Positions 53,542 to 64,000 of a stretch of 64,000 nt of DNA are shown one piece after another; within the stretch, counting starts at the first letter, position 1, and each line of letters opens with the position of its first letter. The position numbers and the translations under genes are program-made. Below the pieces are notes generated by a model. It worked only from the letters and a program-made list of their open reading frames with translations, searched no databases and had not been told where the DNA came from. The stretch is from Diphasiastrum complanatum (taxonomy: Eukaryota; Streptophyta; Lycopodiopsida; Lycopodiales; Lycopodiaceae). Where the stretch lies: assembly GCA_029204225.1 (NCBI GenBank), contig CM055104.1, forward strand, positions 46,195,835 to 46,259,834, in the 5' to 3' direction.

Positions 53542-54946
53542 AAGAAAAACCAACTCAAGCAAGCTAATCTCTCCAAAGAGATTGAAGAAGATTCTGTTGC
53601 AAGTGATGGAGAAGGATCACTTATGGTGTCCAGTTTTTCTTCATTACCTTTCAAGAAAGATGGAGCTTGGTACATAGACAATGGAGCCTCTTCACATATG
53701 TGCTGTTCAAAGGAGTCATTTGACTCAATCTTACCTTTCAAAGGACTCAAGAGATCTATTTACACAACTAATGATCATGAGTGTCCAATAGAAGAAATTG
53801 GCAACATTCCATTGAAACTTGCTTCTTCAAAAGTTCTTGCACTTTCTAATGTTCTTTTCATTCCAAAACTTACAAAGAGCTTAATTAGTGTGGGAAAGTT
53901 GCTTGATAATGGTTGTGTTGTAAAGTTCAACTCCAATACTTGTTTAATCAAGAGAAAATATGAGATCCTTGCTGATGGAACTAGATGTGGTGGAATTTTT
54001 AAGTTGAATTTTTATGAGAATGCAAACCTTTGTGAAGTTGTTTTGTTATCTAAGGAGGAGCTGTGGCATAGAAGGTTGGGACATCCTAACTTTACATCTA
54101 TGTCTTCTATGGTTAAGAAGGAGAAGGCTATTGGTCTTCCAAAATCTCTTTCTAAAGATTTCAAGCCTTATGAGGCTTGTGCCATTGCAAAGTCACACAG
54201 AAAGCCATATCATAAGTCTTTTATAAAGACTACTTATCCATTGAAACTCATACATTCAGATGTACATTTTTCCTCTTCTAAAAGTATTGGTGGTGCAACA
54301 TGTTTTGTCACCTTTATTGATGACTTTACTAGATACACTTGGTTGTATCTACTTTCTTCAAAGGCTATGGTTTTTTATCACTTCCTTATCTTCAAAACTT
54401 ATGTAGATAAACAATTTTCTTGCAAAGTTAAAGCTTTAAGATGCGATGGAGGAGGTGAATATATCTCCAACAAGTTTCATAATTATTGTGAAGGTGAAGG
54501 AATAAAGAGAGAATTTTCTTGTGCCTATTCTCCATCCCAAAATGGAGTAACTGAGAGGAAAAACAGATCTTTATGTGAATGTGCTAAAGCAATTCGAGTA
54601 GCAGCTTCTTTGCCTATTGAATATTGGGGTGAAGCTATAAATTGTGCAAACTATTTGTGCAATAGATTACCTCACAATGCTCTTGCTGGAAAAACACCTT
54701 TTGAAGTCTTGTTTCAGAAAAAACCTAAGGTAGATCACCTTAGAGTTTTTGGTTGTACTTGCTTTGTTAATATGCCCTTGGAAACAAGGAAAAGAGATTA
54801 TCCTAATTCTGTTAAAGGGATCATGGTTGGATATGCATCTAACAAGAAAGCTCACAGGATCTATGTTCCCTCTACCTCAACTACAATTGAGAGTAGAGAT
54901 GTGATATTCCATGAAGATCAAAAATACATTCTTGAGAAGGCCATGT
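53542..54946 (+). pseudogene. Copia protease and integrase, right-hand part of the interrupted element
   Basis: Open from 53542. The protease motif reads WYIDNGASSHM: the catalytic Asp is kept but the usual DSG is DNG. ELWHRRLGHPNF follows. The integrase triad is present: LIHSDVHFSS, RCDGGGEYIS and QNGVTERKNRS. KVDHLRVFGCTCFVNMPLE and GIMVGYASNKKAHRIYV lead to the linker. It stops at KAM where dispersed repeat copy 2 begins; RT, RNase H and the 3' LTR are missing. Confidence 0.88.
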
Positions 54947-55238
54947 AAGTTGTTTGGATGGTATTATATTGAAAATCATATGCATCTTTGAATGATATTG
55001 TTTTCAATGACATTGTTTTCAGAGTTTGTCAATGTTTTCAAGGTCCCTATGTTTATTATAATGTACAAATCTTATTATTTGTAGGGTTCTACATTTGCAA
55101 ATATTGGAGCTCGTTACACAATAGTATGAAATGTATTTTGCTAAACATAAATGTACATGGGTATTTGGTCATGCAAGATATTTTCAATTTTGATTTTGTA
55201 ATTTATATTTGTGGATTTGGTTCTAGAATTTTGTAAGT
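54947..55238 (+). repeat. Dispersed repeat, copy 2
   Basis: Same orientation as 24386-24720, beginning at the same GTAAGTTGTTTGGATGGT. Its left edge is exactly the break point of the copia element. Confidence 0.75.
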
Positions 55239-56494
55239 TGCATTTTAAGACAAATGCACACATATGTCAAGGTATGTGTTAAACATTCTTCCGTAGTTCA
55301 TGTTTGTTCGTATGTGTTCATTCTGGGTGCAACTAAATGTTCTTCTAGTTGTGTAGTTGATGACAATTCTTGGTCTTTTGATACGTGGTATGGGCACATG
55401 AATTTTGGCATTTTATCATCATATAATGGTATATGTTAAGACTTGCGATTTGAGCTTCTTCTTTGAGATTCAAGAGTTGGGTTTGGAAATTAAAGTAGTT
55501 TGATTCACAACCAATGCATGTGTCTATTGGAGTATCCTTTATCCGATCATAGTAATTTTCAATTGCAATGTCTTGCATGTGTGTGTGTTGTTATTATGAG
55601 AAGTTTCTTTTTTGTTAGTCTTGTAAGTCAATTCTTAATATCTGTGAATGTGCAGCACATTTCCTTATGTTGGGCTTTCAATTTTGCAACTATGGTTCAT
55701 TGTGAGGCACCAGGTAAGTCATTGATTATTTGATGCAAAGCGACAATTTTTGCTCTCGTCCAAAAGTGGCGGCTTGCAATGTCTTTATATAAGGAATTCT
55801 TGTTTGGAATTTCGACACAACTATTTTTTTTTTAATATCAAAAGGTGGTGAGACGTGGCTTCTTTTTTTAGATTGTGAATGTGGTAGATGATGCTTGGAA
55901 TTGCACACGAAATGTGTGTATTGGGATTTGAAAATAGCTGCTACATGTCAAGCGAATAAGTTTGGATGTTGTGTTGTTAAACTTTTTAAAGTGTGTAGCA
56001 TTTTGGTTGTTTAATTGTATGTGGTAGCATGGTTTCGGATACAAAAGTAGCGCGCATTTGTTTGTTTTGCAAGAATAAATCTGGGGTGGATCTGTAAGCA
56101 CAAGTAGTATAGGTATAAGTAGTTAATTCTTATTTATGCATATGAAATAATTAGTGACTTTATAAGATGGTGGATAACATTTTTGTATACAAATTCCTCA
56201 CTGCCCTATAGAAGAAGGGAACAAGGGAATTAAGCAGAAGGGTAGTCCTCTACAATCTTCTAATGTCCTTGAGCCATGGTCTTCGGGGACAACCTCCTCC
56301 CCTACCAGTTCCTACTGCCCTTCTTTTAGGAGGACGAGGAGGAGGGACAAAGGTTGACAACCATGTTGTCTGCTTGGTATGAGTCATGAGAGGCGCATAT
56401 CGCTACAACGTGCGAGATGGCACTAAAGGCACAAGGGGACTGATTGTGGTGCGTGGTGGCGATATGGAAATACTGGTGTATTGATACGACATGA
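55239..56494. other. No gene seen
   Basis: AT-rich DNA. A GGAGGACGAGGAGGAGGGAC purine tract lies near 56330. No recognisable coding frame. Confidence 0.4.
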
Positions 56495-57451
56495 TGTTGG
56501 AATTTAATCTAACTCCTACTCATCCCAACAGCCCTTCTTCATTCTCTCAATTTTACTCTCTCAAATGAAGTTTGCAGAAAATGAACTGTTTTCCAATAGT
56601 CTGCATTTTTACTCAAGAATTTCCATAGGTGAAAAACTCCACACTGTCGCCTTTCCACCTTTTGCGACACTTGTGCTAAATCGTTTTTTAGGCAATTTCA
56701 GACACTTTCAAAAAAGCGACACTGCTTCGCGAAAAAGACAAAAAAGACGACACTTTGTAGAAATACACAAGATTCCAAGTACAGACTATCTACGTCCTCA
56801 CGCAACAACTGTTCTAATTAGTCAGGTAGCGATCTTGTAAATGTAAAACTAGAATAATACAAGATCTTCCAGTTGCTATATATGTAAATGAGCGATTGAA
56901 TTGAGGAGCATAAGATGATCAAGCAGAGATCAATTGACCAGGATGGGTCTTTCAGTAGCTGACTCGTTAGAGTTAGTGATTATATAGAGAGAGATATATT
57001 CAGAACTTTAGCAATTGATTTGAGTCTGTAAGTAGGATCACACGCTTATCAGTGCAATTGTATTGTGGTTTGATCCTTGTTTTTACAACATTATTATACG
57101 GATTCGCTACTGTTCTACATCTTTGTGTTCTTGTTGAATGGAAATAACTCTTACTCCTCTTACACAAATATCATTATAAGAGAAATGTATGGCTGTCTCT
57201 GACGCCAAAGTTATTTCTACATTCTCTTCATATTAGGTTATCAGAAATAGAGGATTTCATGGCTGTCTCAAACGCCTAATCGTTTCTGTGATCTCTCTTT
57301 CATGGCAGTCTAAGACTCCTACATTGATAATTTTATTTAACACAAGAACAGTTCGCAATCTTCGTTCTCTAAGTAATCCACAATCCTGTTAACGCAGTTA
57401 TCATTGTTGTTTCATCATCATTGTCTTTCATCTGTTGGCATTCATCCAACA
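56495..57451 (+). repeat. 5' LTR of a copia element with repeated PBS
   Basis: About 957 bp, from TGTTGGAATTTAATC to CATCCAACA, giving TGTTGG/CCAACA ends like the LTR at 11172-12241. A 3' partner is not in the window. Confidence 0.7.
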
Positions 57452-57454
57452 GAT

Positions 57455-57552
57455 TGGTATCAGAGCTGATAATTTCCATTTCACAAACCAACAAAAATGG
57501 TATCAGAGCCAACAAAAGTGGTATCAGATCCAACAAAATTGGTATCAAAGCC
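57455..57552 (+). other. Tandem array of four primer-binding-site-like sequences
   Basis: TGGTATCAGAGC at 57455-57466, TGGTATCAGAGCC at 57498-57510, TGGTATCAGATCC at 57519-57531 and TGGTATCAAAGCC at 57540-57552. The last three recur every 21 bp with an AACAAAA spacer. The first is in the usual place after the LTR. Confidence 0.85.
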
Positions 57553-57662
57553 CTGGCTTATTGGATTACTAGAGTCCAAGATATAATAGAACCTAATATG
57601 TTCTTGTTTTTTCATAACTAGTTCATATTTTGTTTGTATTTTATCTCTACTTCTCGATTACA

Positions 57663-58310
57663 ATGGAAGGCTCAACCCTACAGATCCGCTTGATTAACAA
57701 GTTCAACGGAGATGATTTCCACATGTGGAAGTTCAAGATGAGGATGATCTTAATCAAGAAGGAGCTTTGGGGATACGTAAACGATTCAATAGCCAAACCG
57801 GCAGAACCTGAAATGCTCCTAGCATGGGAAACAAAGGATGGCAAAGCACTTGCCATCGTATCCTTGAATCTGAAAGACACTCAAATTGCTCATGTATCAA
57901 ACAACACCACCTCCAAAGAAGCGTGGATATCCTAACAAGTATTTACAAGACTTCATATGTATCGACTCATCTCTTTCTAAGGAATGGACAAAGGCACCTC
58001 AGTTAGTGATCATCTAAATGAGTCCAAATAGTTGCTGAATCAACTTGCTGCAATAGGTTATCCTATATCAGAAGAAGACTCAACGATGTCTCTTCTTGCC
58101 AGTCTTCCATCCTCCTATGGCAACCTATTATTGCTCTTGAGCAATACTCTTGCGCTGTCTCTTCAGAAGTTCACAACAAGCCTTTTGCAGAAAGAAGTCA
58201 GGAGAAAGAGCTTATCAATAACGAGTACCAAGTCAATGACATTGTACTAAGCAGCAGTCCAAGAAGAAGAACTTCAAGGACAAGAAGACAAAAAATTGCT
58301 CAATCTATCA
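57663..58310 (+). pseudogene. Copia Gag, frameshifted
   Basis: MEGSTLQIRLINKFNGDDFH then MWKFKMRMILIKKELWGYV; the conserved Trp is present. A frameshift and stop near 57934 precede LNQLAAIGYPISEEDSTMS. The Lys-rich C-terminus fades at about 58310, where a minus-strand retroelement fragment starts. Confidence 0.75.
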
Positions 58311-58464
58311 ATAAACACAAACCAGCCTTGCATGTTACCAATCTATAATGACATGAGAAACAAGCTATAATTTGGATTCATATACAATCATGCTACATCA
58401 ATAGAAATCCTCTCAAGGTTCCTAAAAAAAAATCAAAATTGAATCACTCCAATTAGAAGCAATA

Positions 58465-58680
58465 TTAACAAAAAATAACCCGGTGGAGATGCACTCTACC
58501 ACTCTTCTTGCCAATATGCTTCAAACCAGAATTAGAGGATCCAAAACTCAATTTCCCCATTGAGAGTTCCGCACACCAATCCGGGACATAAATCCACGTG
58601 CAACCGATTTGATGCAAAGCTTTTCTCCATCCCATCCAAAACCGCATTTTAGCCGAGCTCTGATACCAATGTAAAGACCA
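58465..58680 (-). other. PBS and leader of a minus-strand retroelement fragment
   Basis: The plus-strand GCTCTGATACCA at 58665-58676 is a PBS on the minus strand (TGGTATCAGAGC), preceded there by an LTR end TTTACA. The open frame downstream (58465-58647) has no known domain. The fragment sits between gag and integrase of the surrounding copia element. Confidence 0.55.
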
Positions 58681-58990
58681 CTAGTAAAAACTCCTAAGAT
58701 GAGGATAGGAGAATACAATAGGAGACACTATGGAGCCAAACTGTCCAAAACATTGTTGCGTATTGAATAGGTAATGTTGCAAGTTACTAGTTTGAAAATT
58801 CCGTCAAAAAACTTAGTAGTTTTGATGATTTTAAAAAAGTGGGTCAAATTTTGATATTTTAAAATAAATCCAGCCAAAATATAGATGTTTTTGAAATAAT
58901 CACATTAAATTTTGGATTTTAAATTTTTTATAACGTACAAAATTGAGATTGATTTGTATTAACAATTTCATAAACAAGACTCTTAAAACA
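58681..58990 (-). repeat. Probable LTR fragment, minus strand
   Basis: Lies immediately upstream (minus strand) of the PBS above. The upper boundary is not resolved. Confidence 0.35.
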
Positions 58991-59089
58991 AATAATATAC
59001 ATTTCAAACAAACAAAAACCAATTGTATTTCAAACTTTTTGATGTACTTAAAATATGCCAAAATTTGGGATATTGTAATTCAAAATAGT

Positions 59090-60064
59090 AAATGCAAACA
59101 TAGTGACTTGTGTGGTCCTATGAGCGTACCTTCATTAGGTCAAGCTCTGTATTTTATCACATTCATTAATGATTACTCCCGATTTGCTAGTGTAATGTTC
59201 ATTAAGAACAAGTCAGAAGCATTTTGTTGCTTCAAAGACTTCAAGCGATACGCTGAGAATCAAACTGGTCAGAGGATCAAGGCCCTATGGTATGATTCAG
59301 GGGGAGAGTTCTTGTCAAATGAGATGAAGGACTACCTATCTTCATGTGGCATGCACCACTAGTTTACTATGAGCTACACTCAACAACAGAACGGAGTAGC
59401 AGAGTGGAAGAACCGCACACTGTTGGAAGCCGCACGATCCATGACAACAAATTCGTATTTGTCTCAAACCTTTTGGGTAGAAGCTATCTCTACGGCTTGC
59501 TATCTGCAAAATTATTCTAGCACTAAAGCAGTTGATTTCAAGACACCGTTTGAAGGCTAGTGCGGTTACAAACCAAGTTTGAAACACTTGCGTGTCTTTG
59601 GATGTCTCTGCTATGCACAAGTGCCATTTGATTTGACGAAGAAGCTGGACCCAATAAGCTGTAAAAGCATCTTCATCGGCTATTCAACTTCACCCAAGTC
59701 ATATCGTGTTTATGATGTGGTTACGGGCCAGATCTTAGTCAGTCATGATGTTGTCTTCCTTGAAGACAAATATTACGATTTCAAACAGAAGCAACCAATA
59801 CAAGAGACTTCCATAGTAGCTCCACCTTCCAATGATAGGCTACGACCTACGACTGTTCAAGCAACGGAGTTCGTCCCAACGACTCCACTTACCATCAATG
59901 GGCCTAGACCCACGATCGTTCAACAACAAAATACTACGGTCCCAGTCATTTATCAAGGAGAATCGTCTGATCAAGCACCTGCAGTTCAAAGATCTGACAA
60001 CGACAACAACCTGACCGATTCATCCCTCAGGATTTCAGTAGTCATGACGAACCTACCACCGTAG
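59090..60064 (+). pseudogene. Copia integrase and linker, with stops
   Basis: HSDLCGPMSVPSLGQALYF, FINDYSRFASVMFIKNKSEA, WYDSGGEFLSNEM (usual RSD/RCD Asp kept) and TQQQNGVAEWKNRTLLEAAR, in which the Glu is kept but Arg of ERKN reads Trp. Stops fall near 59360 and 59558. SLKHLRVFGCLCYAQVPFD and a Thr/Pro/Gln-rich linker follow. Protease is absent. Confidence 0.85.
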
Positions 60065-60078
60065 CAGAAGCACTGTCA

Positions 60079-60790
60079 ATGTCCAATGCAGACAAATGGA
60101 AAGTGGCCATGGATGCTATGTATCAATCTCTAATGAAGAACAAGACCTGGAGTCTTGTCATTCCTCCTATAGGTGTAAAGCGAATTGATTCTAAATGGAT
60201 CTTTAAGCTGAAGCTTAAACCAGATGGATCTATATCCAAATGGAAAGCTAGACTGGTAGTTAAAGGTTTTGAACAAGTATATGGGATAGACTACACTGAG
60301 ACCTTCAGTCCAGTAGTAAAACATCAGTCTATTTGTACTCTATTGGCTATATCTACTGCAGAAGATCTGGATATTCACCAGATGGACATCCAGATGGCAT
60401 TCCTACACTGATACATACAAGAAGATGTCTACATCTATCAACCATAAGGTTACATCCCTCAAGGCAAGGAGCATCTACTATGCAAATTGCATAAGGCATT
60501 ATACGGTATGAAGCAAGCTCCAAGGGCTTGGTATGATAGAATAAATTGTTTCTTGTTGTAGCACGACTTTACCTCCTGCACCACAGATTCAAATGTGTAT
60601 TTAAAACCAAAAGGGGCAAGCTATGTTATAATAGCATTATATGTTGATGATTCCCTAATCATCAAACAATTCAAATTAGTTGCTACAAGAAACTAAGTCC
60701 TTAATGGAGATTCATAGAGATCGCGCGAGCAGAAAGATCACCATAAGCCAACAATCCTACTTAATTAATGTACTTTATAGATAAGACATG
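60079..60790 (+). pseudogene. Copia RT, with stops
   Basis: KWKVAMDAMYQSLMKNKTWS, DSKWIFKLKLKPDGSISKWK and DLDIHQMDIQMAFLH, then TGA where Gly/Asn fits. [18 protein letters not shown] and ALYVDDSLI (catalytic pair kept) follow with further stops and a frameshift near 60670. Confidence 0.85.
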
Positions 60791-61267
60791 GAGGATTGCA
60801 AGTCCATAGGCACTCCTATGGATCCAGGATGCAAGATATCCAAAGACATGTGCCCCAGAACAAAGGCAGATCAGCAAGAAATATGCAAGTACCCTTATCA
60901 GTCTATCATAGGTTCTCCCATGTACTCTATGATTTGCCCACGACCCGATCTAGCATATGCTGTAAGCACGTTGTTGCAATTCATGTCCAATCCAGGCCTA
61001 CAACACTGGAAAGCTCTACAAAGAGTTCTGAAGTACATTCAATCCTCAAAGCACTATGCCTTAAGTTACAATGGAAATACAAAAGCTGCACTCTCTTTGA
61101 TTACCTATTCTGATTCAGACTGGGTAGGAGACATAGATACCAGAAAATCCACCTATGGCTACATTTTCTTTCTTGTAGGAGGACCCATTTCATGGAATAG
61201 CAGGAAGCAAAAATGCATTTCATTATCCTCTACGGAGTCAGAATATGTCACAGCTACATGTTATTAA
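60788..61267 (+). pseudogene. Copia RNase H, truncated
   Basis: CKSIGTPMDPGCKIS, SMICPRPDLAYAVSTLLQFM, SDSDWVGDIDTRKSTYGYIF and SLSSTESEYVTATC carry the RNase H catalytic region. It is cut at 61267 before the conserved end (ADxLTK), and no 3' LTR follows. Confidence 0.88.
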
Positions 61268-61346
61268 TCAAGGATAAGTTATTAGGAATTAGGAATATCT
61301 GAATGTTATTGCTAACTAATAGACTACCTCCAGCAGATTCGGAAGC

Positions 61347-62366
61347 TTATCTTGTTGTGCAAGCCAATTGAAAAAATATTTGGCATTGAATACCGTATAT
61401 CAACCACAGCTGACAGAAACAACCTGTTGGGAGGACTGAAGTATTCAAATATTTGATAAAACAAGTATTGGAGTTGAACTTTACATCACAACCATTATCA
61501 AGAAACTTTCCCACACTAATTAAGTTCTTTGTAAGTTTTGGAATGAAAAGAACATTAGAAAGTGCAAGAACTTTTGAAGAAGCAAGTTTCAATGGAATGT
61601 TGCCAATTCCTTCTATTGGACACTCATGATCACGAACTCCTTTCTTCCCTTTTTTCTGGCTGGGTCCAGATGATCCAGATGGATTAGCTTGTAACTGCTT
61701 CCTAGATGTCACTACGGTGGAGTCGTATGCTTTCGTGACACGAACAACATCATCAAAGGTTTGAAGCACCTTACGCTTACACTCATTCTGATAATCAGTG
61801 GGTAGACCTAGAATAAACTGCCACAGTGCCAGTTTTGCATCGAATGAGGGGACTTTATTGCATAAATCCATAAAATCTTGTAGGTACGAGTCCAAACTCT
61901 GAGCACCCATTTTGCAATTCACAAATCTTTGGTGAAAATCTGAGTCGTCCACAACCACAAACGACTTTCTGAACACCTCCATAAACTCGTCCCATGTGGT
62001 AGGTTTAGGTTGCAAGTCACACCACCATGATGAAGCTTTACCACGGAAGAACAGAATAACACTCTCTATCTTTTTCTCCTCAGGAATTCCATGTAGATTA
62101 AAATAACCGGTCCACTTGGTTAACCAGTCATCCACAATTTCAGGTTTCTTTTCTTTTTTCTCCCCCAAAAAAGGTTCAGGCTGAAAGCCCAAATTCGGAG
62201 CAGCTAAAGCTCTCACTTGATTTAATAGCACTTCCATTTGTTGATCACACAAAGTGTTTCTGTTGTTTATCTCATTAAGTGCTTGGCTTAATGACTGACA
62301 AATTTGCAGATAGGTAGGCATTGGCACCTGACCATCAAGAGCTGCATTTGCATTATCGTCTGCCAT
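61347..62366 (-). CDS. Chimeric ORF: Ty3/gypsy Gag fused to copia protease-region sequence (339 aa)
   Basis: Residues about 1-245 are a gypsy-type Gag: WLTKWTGYFNLHGIPEEKK, LFFRGKASSWWCDLQPK, EFMEVFRKSFVVVDDSD and LQDFMDLCNKVPSFDAKLAL. After a basic linker (SGPSQKKGKKG) the frame passes at about residue 248 into DHECPIEGIGNIPLKLASSK and NVLFIPKLTKNLISVGKFLD, almost identical to the copia element at 53760-53960, downstream of its protease site. Past about 61455 the reading is unrelated sequence. No zinc knuckle or protease active site is included. Functional status is unknown; it may be an accidental fusion caused by an inserted copia fragment. Confidence 0.85.
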   Translation of the reverse strand: MADDNANAALDGQVPMPTYLQICQSLSQALNEINNRNTLCDQQMEVLLNQVRALAAPNLGFQPEPFLGEKKEKKPEIVDDWLTKWTGYFNLHGIPEEKKIESVILFFRGKASSWWCDLQPKPTTWDEFMEVFRKSFVVVDDSDFHQRFVNCKMGAQSLDSYLQDFMDLCNKVPSFDAKLALWQFILGLPTDYQNECKRKVLQTFDDVVRVTKAYDSTVVTSRKQLQANPSGSSGPSQKKGKKGVRDHECPIEGIGNIPLKLASSKVLALSNVLFIPKLTKNLISVGKFLDNGCDVKFNSNTCFIKYLNTSVLPTGCFCQLWLIYGIQCQIFFQLACTTR

Positions 62367-63880
62367 ATTGATTTCCTGACATGCAAAATTTGCTTAAATT
62401 AGTCGAGATCCAATCATCAACTAATAAGTGAAACGTTCAAAACCTTCATAATTGATTGATATTATTCAACAAGGTCTTTCACCCAATTTGTGCAAAGTTT
62501 TGAAAAATCAATATCAGATCGAATTAAACAACAATAACTATTATGACCAACACTAAAATTTATGAAAAAACTGGGATTTTCAGAATCTGTTCGAAATGGA
62601 CCAACTATGAAAATCGATTAAAATATTGATTTGCCAAAACACAAGCATTGTCACAAATCGAAATCATTGCAAAAGATCCTGCATGCAACTAACTCGACAT
62701 GCACAAACTTTTTCAAAAACAAATTTTTTTCGTAAATGGCCAAGTTGCTAGGAAATCTGCTTTTTGATCTAGAATTGTTAAAAATAGCTACATGCAAAAA
62801 TTCTACTGATCAAAATCACTGGTTACGCATGCAACATGCATTTAAGCATGCCTACAGGTCTATACATACATTTCCATCAATAGAAAAGCACTATACTGAT
62901 TTACAAGCATGCATGCATCAGAACAATTCCGAAATTTTTCAAATTTTTAGTTCAAAAATTGCCAAACTTCAGACGACCATAACTTTCTCTACAGGAGACC
63001 AAATTGGTCACTGTAAAGACAATACAGAGGGAGAGTGGGTCTACAAGGCACTTCCCACATCACCCTGCCACCTAGGCTTCACAGGTGCGAGAAATAAATG
63101 CACAAAAATTAGATAGGAGGGCGCACTTTTGGAGAGAGAAATCATCAAAAATCACATCCCAGTCCAATAAGCCTTGGATCAGAGGTTACAAGCACTCTAC
63201 TAAGGTTCATTGGAGAGGCATAGAAGCTCCAAATAGGTCCAACAAGCAATCATAAGCTTAGATCATGCAAAAAATGCATTTATGGCCTCCTTCAACAAGC
63301 AAAACTTTAATATGATGGTGTCTAATGTACATCTATCTAAATTGGATGTATGATGGCTCAAATCAAAGGAAATCCAACATATCTTGAAGCTTGTAACAAG
63401 ACCAATAGGTTCAGACCCCCAATTGAGAGGTATTCATACTCAAAAATCATCAAAAATACACTATCTTTGGGTGTTTTGAGCCCTCTAATGGTGTCTAATC
63501 TCTACTAAACCTCATGAAAACTTAAGGACAACTTCATTACATCTTTGAAAACGTTCATACCAAGTCTTGGATGAGAATTTTGAGATCTACCCCAAAATTA
63601 GTCCAAAAATCATCAAAAAACCTTGTTTTTCGACCAATTTTGACCAAAATTTGTGGGGAAAATCCACAAATTCGTGCAATTAGATCCAAATCCCTATAAA
63701 TCCATTGCATGCAAGCACTAAGAGTTCTGATTCTAGTCAAACATGGTTTATATAGCCCATTTATGGCCCAAAAACCCCAATTTTTGGTCCAAAATCACTA
63801 TCTAATCAACCTTTTGACTATTCAAACATCATGCAATCATTAAACTCTGTAATTAATGACTGTAAAACAGTAAGCAAGCT
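62367..63880 (-). other. No gene seen; probable gypsy leader or LTR
   Basis: AT-rich sequence between the zinc-knuckle fragment and the Gag start, with recurring AAAATCATCAAAAA words near 63450-63620. No clear LTR ends or PBS were found. Confidence 0.35.
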
Positions 63881-64000
63881 GCGGGTTTCTTTCGCTCTGG
63901 GCAAAACTTCATAACATGTCCAGGCTTCTTACAAAAAAAACACACATTTGCCTTCCTAGCCTTCTTTCGGGACATTTGCTTCTTTTGCTTAAAGTCCGAT
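63881..64000 (-). pseudogene. Gag zinc-knuckle fragment, gypsy-like, cut by the window edge
   Basis: Minus strand reads basic sequence followed by CFFCKKPGHVMKFC, a CCHC knuckle (C-x2-C-x4-H-x4-C), then PERKKPA. It belongs to a second gag copy upstream of the Gag at 62366; the latter lacks a knuckle. Confidence 0.7.

Noticed and set aside
48517-54946. Complete autonomous copia element
   Set aside because: RT, RNase H and the 3' LTR are absent and gag is interrupted by the PPR segment.

Overview
This window is nuclear DNA from a land plant. It is packed with LTR retrotransposons: Ty1/copia dominates, Ty3/gypsy is second, and most copies are nested, truncated or inverted. The only clear host-type genes are a Ulp1-like (C48) protease 3' end at the left edge, a pentatricopeptide-repeat (PPR) gene fragment of the P-L-S class near 51-53 kb, and an unidentified 567-codon ORF at 32.3-34.0 kb. 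A very homogeneous P-L-S PPR array inside retrotransposon-rich DNA fits a fern or other large-genome seedless plant, but that placement is inference; nothing here identifies a species.

Layout. 1-1147: Ulp1-like exons on the plus strand. 1273-7585: an intact copia element (Element 1; 862-bp LTRs with about 3 differences, TTGAT target duplication, one 1326-codon gag-pol ORF). 7591-9170: an unidentified gene-like region on the minus strand. 9830-10508: a minus-strand 5' LTR with primer-binding site (PBS) and a 139-bp tandem duplication. 10856-11171: two tRNA-derived SINE-like units. 11172-13820: two copia fragments in opposite orientation. 13975-22157: a Ty3/gypsy element whose 5' LTR is split by Element 2 (14248-18605, CTAAG duplication), a young non-autonomous copia element; its leader carries a 24-bp minisatellite and its gag is broken. 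22158-31440: copia wreckage, including a fairly complete minus-strand element (24.8-27.3 kb), a decayed plus-strand element (27.3-30.4 kb) and an inverted duplication.

32328-34031: the orphan ORF. 35028-41528: minus-strand copia pieces and LTR-like DNA. 41530-43020: decayed copia gag-pro. 43020-48516: minus-strand gypsy DNA with a broken pol, two further arrays of the 24-bp minisatellite family, and a decayed unknown ORF. 48517-54946: a copia element interrupted inside its zinc knuckle by 2.67 kb that carries the PPR fragment. 56495-61270: a decayed copia element with a tandemly repeated PBS. 61347-64000: minus-strand gypsy gag sequence, including an ORF that fuses gypsy Gag to copia protease-region sequence.

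Most genes do not cooperate as a pathway; the shared logic is retrotransposition. Element 1 encodes all copia proteins. Element 2 keeps only part of Gag plus reverse transcriptase (RT)/RNase H and would need proteins supplied by another element. The remaining copies are mostly inactive, many with stop codons of the kind made by C-to-T change. LTRs of separate copia lineages share a CACACGTGTG palindrome, which may be a common regulatory input. Exon boundaries, fragment ends and family assignments were judged by eye.
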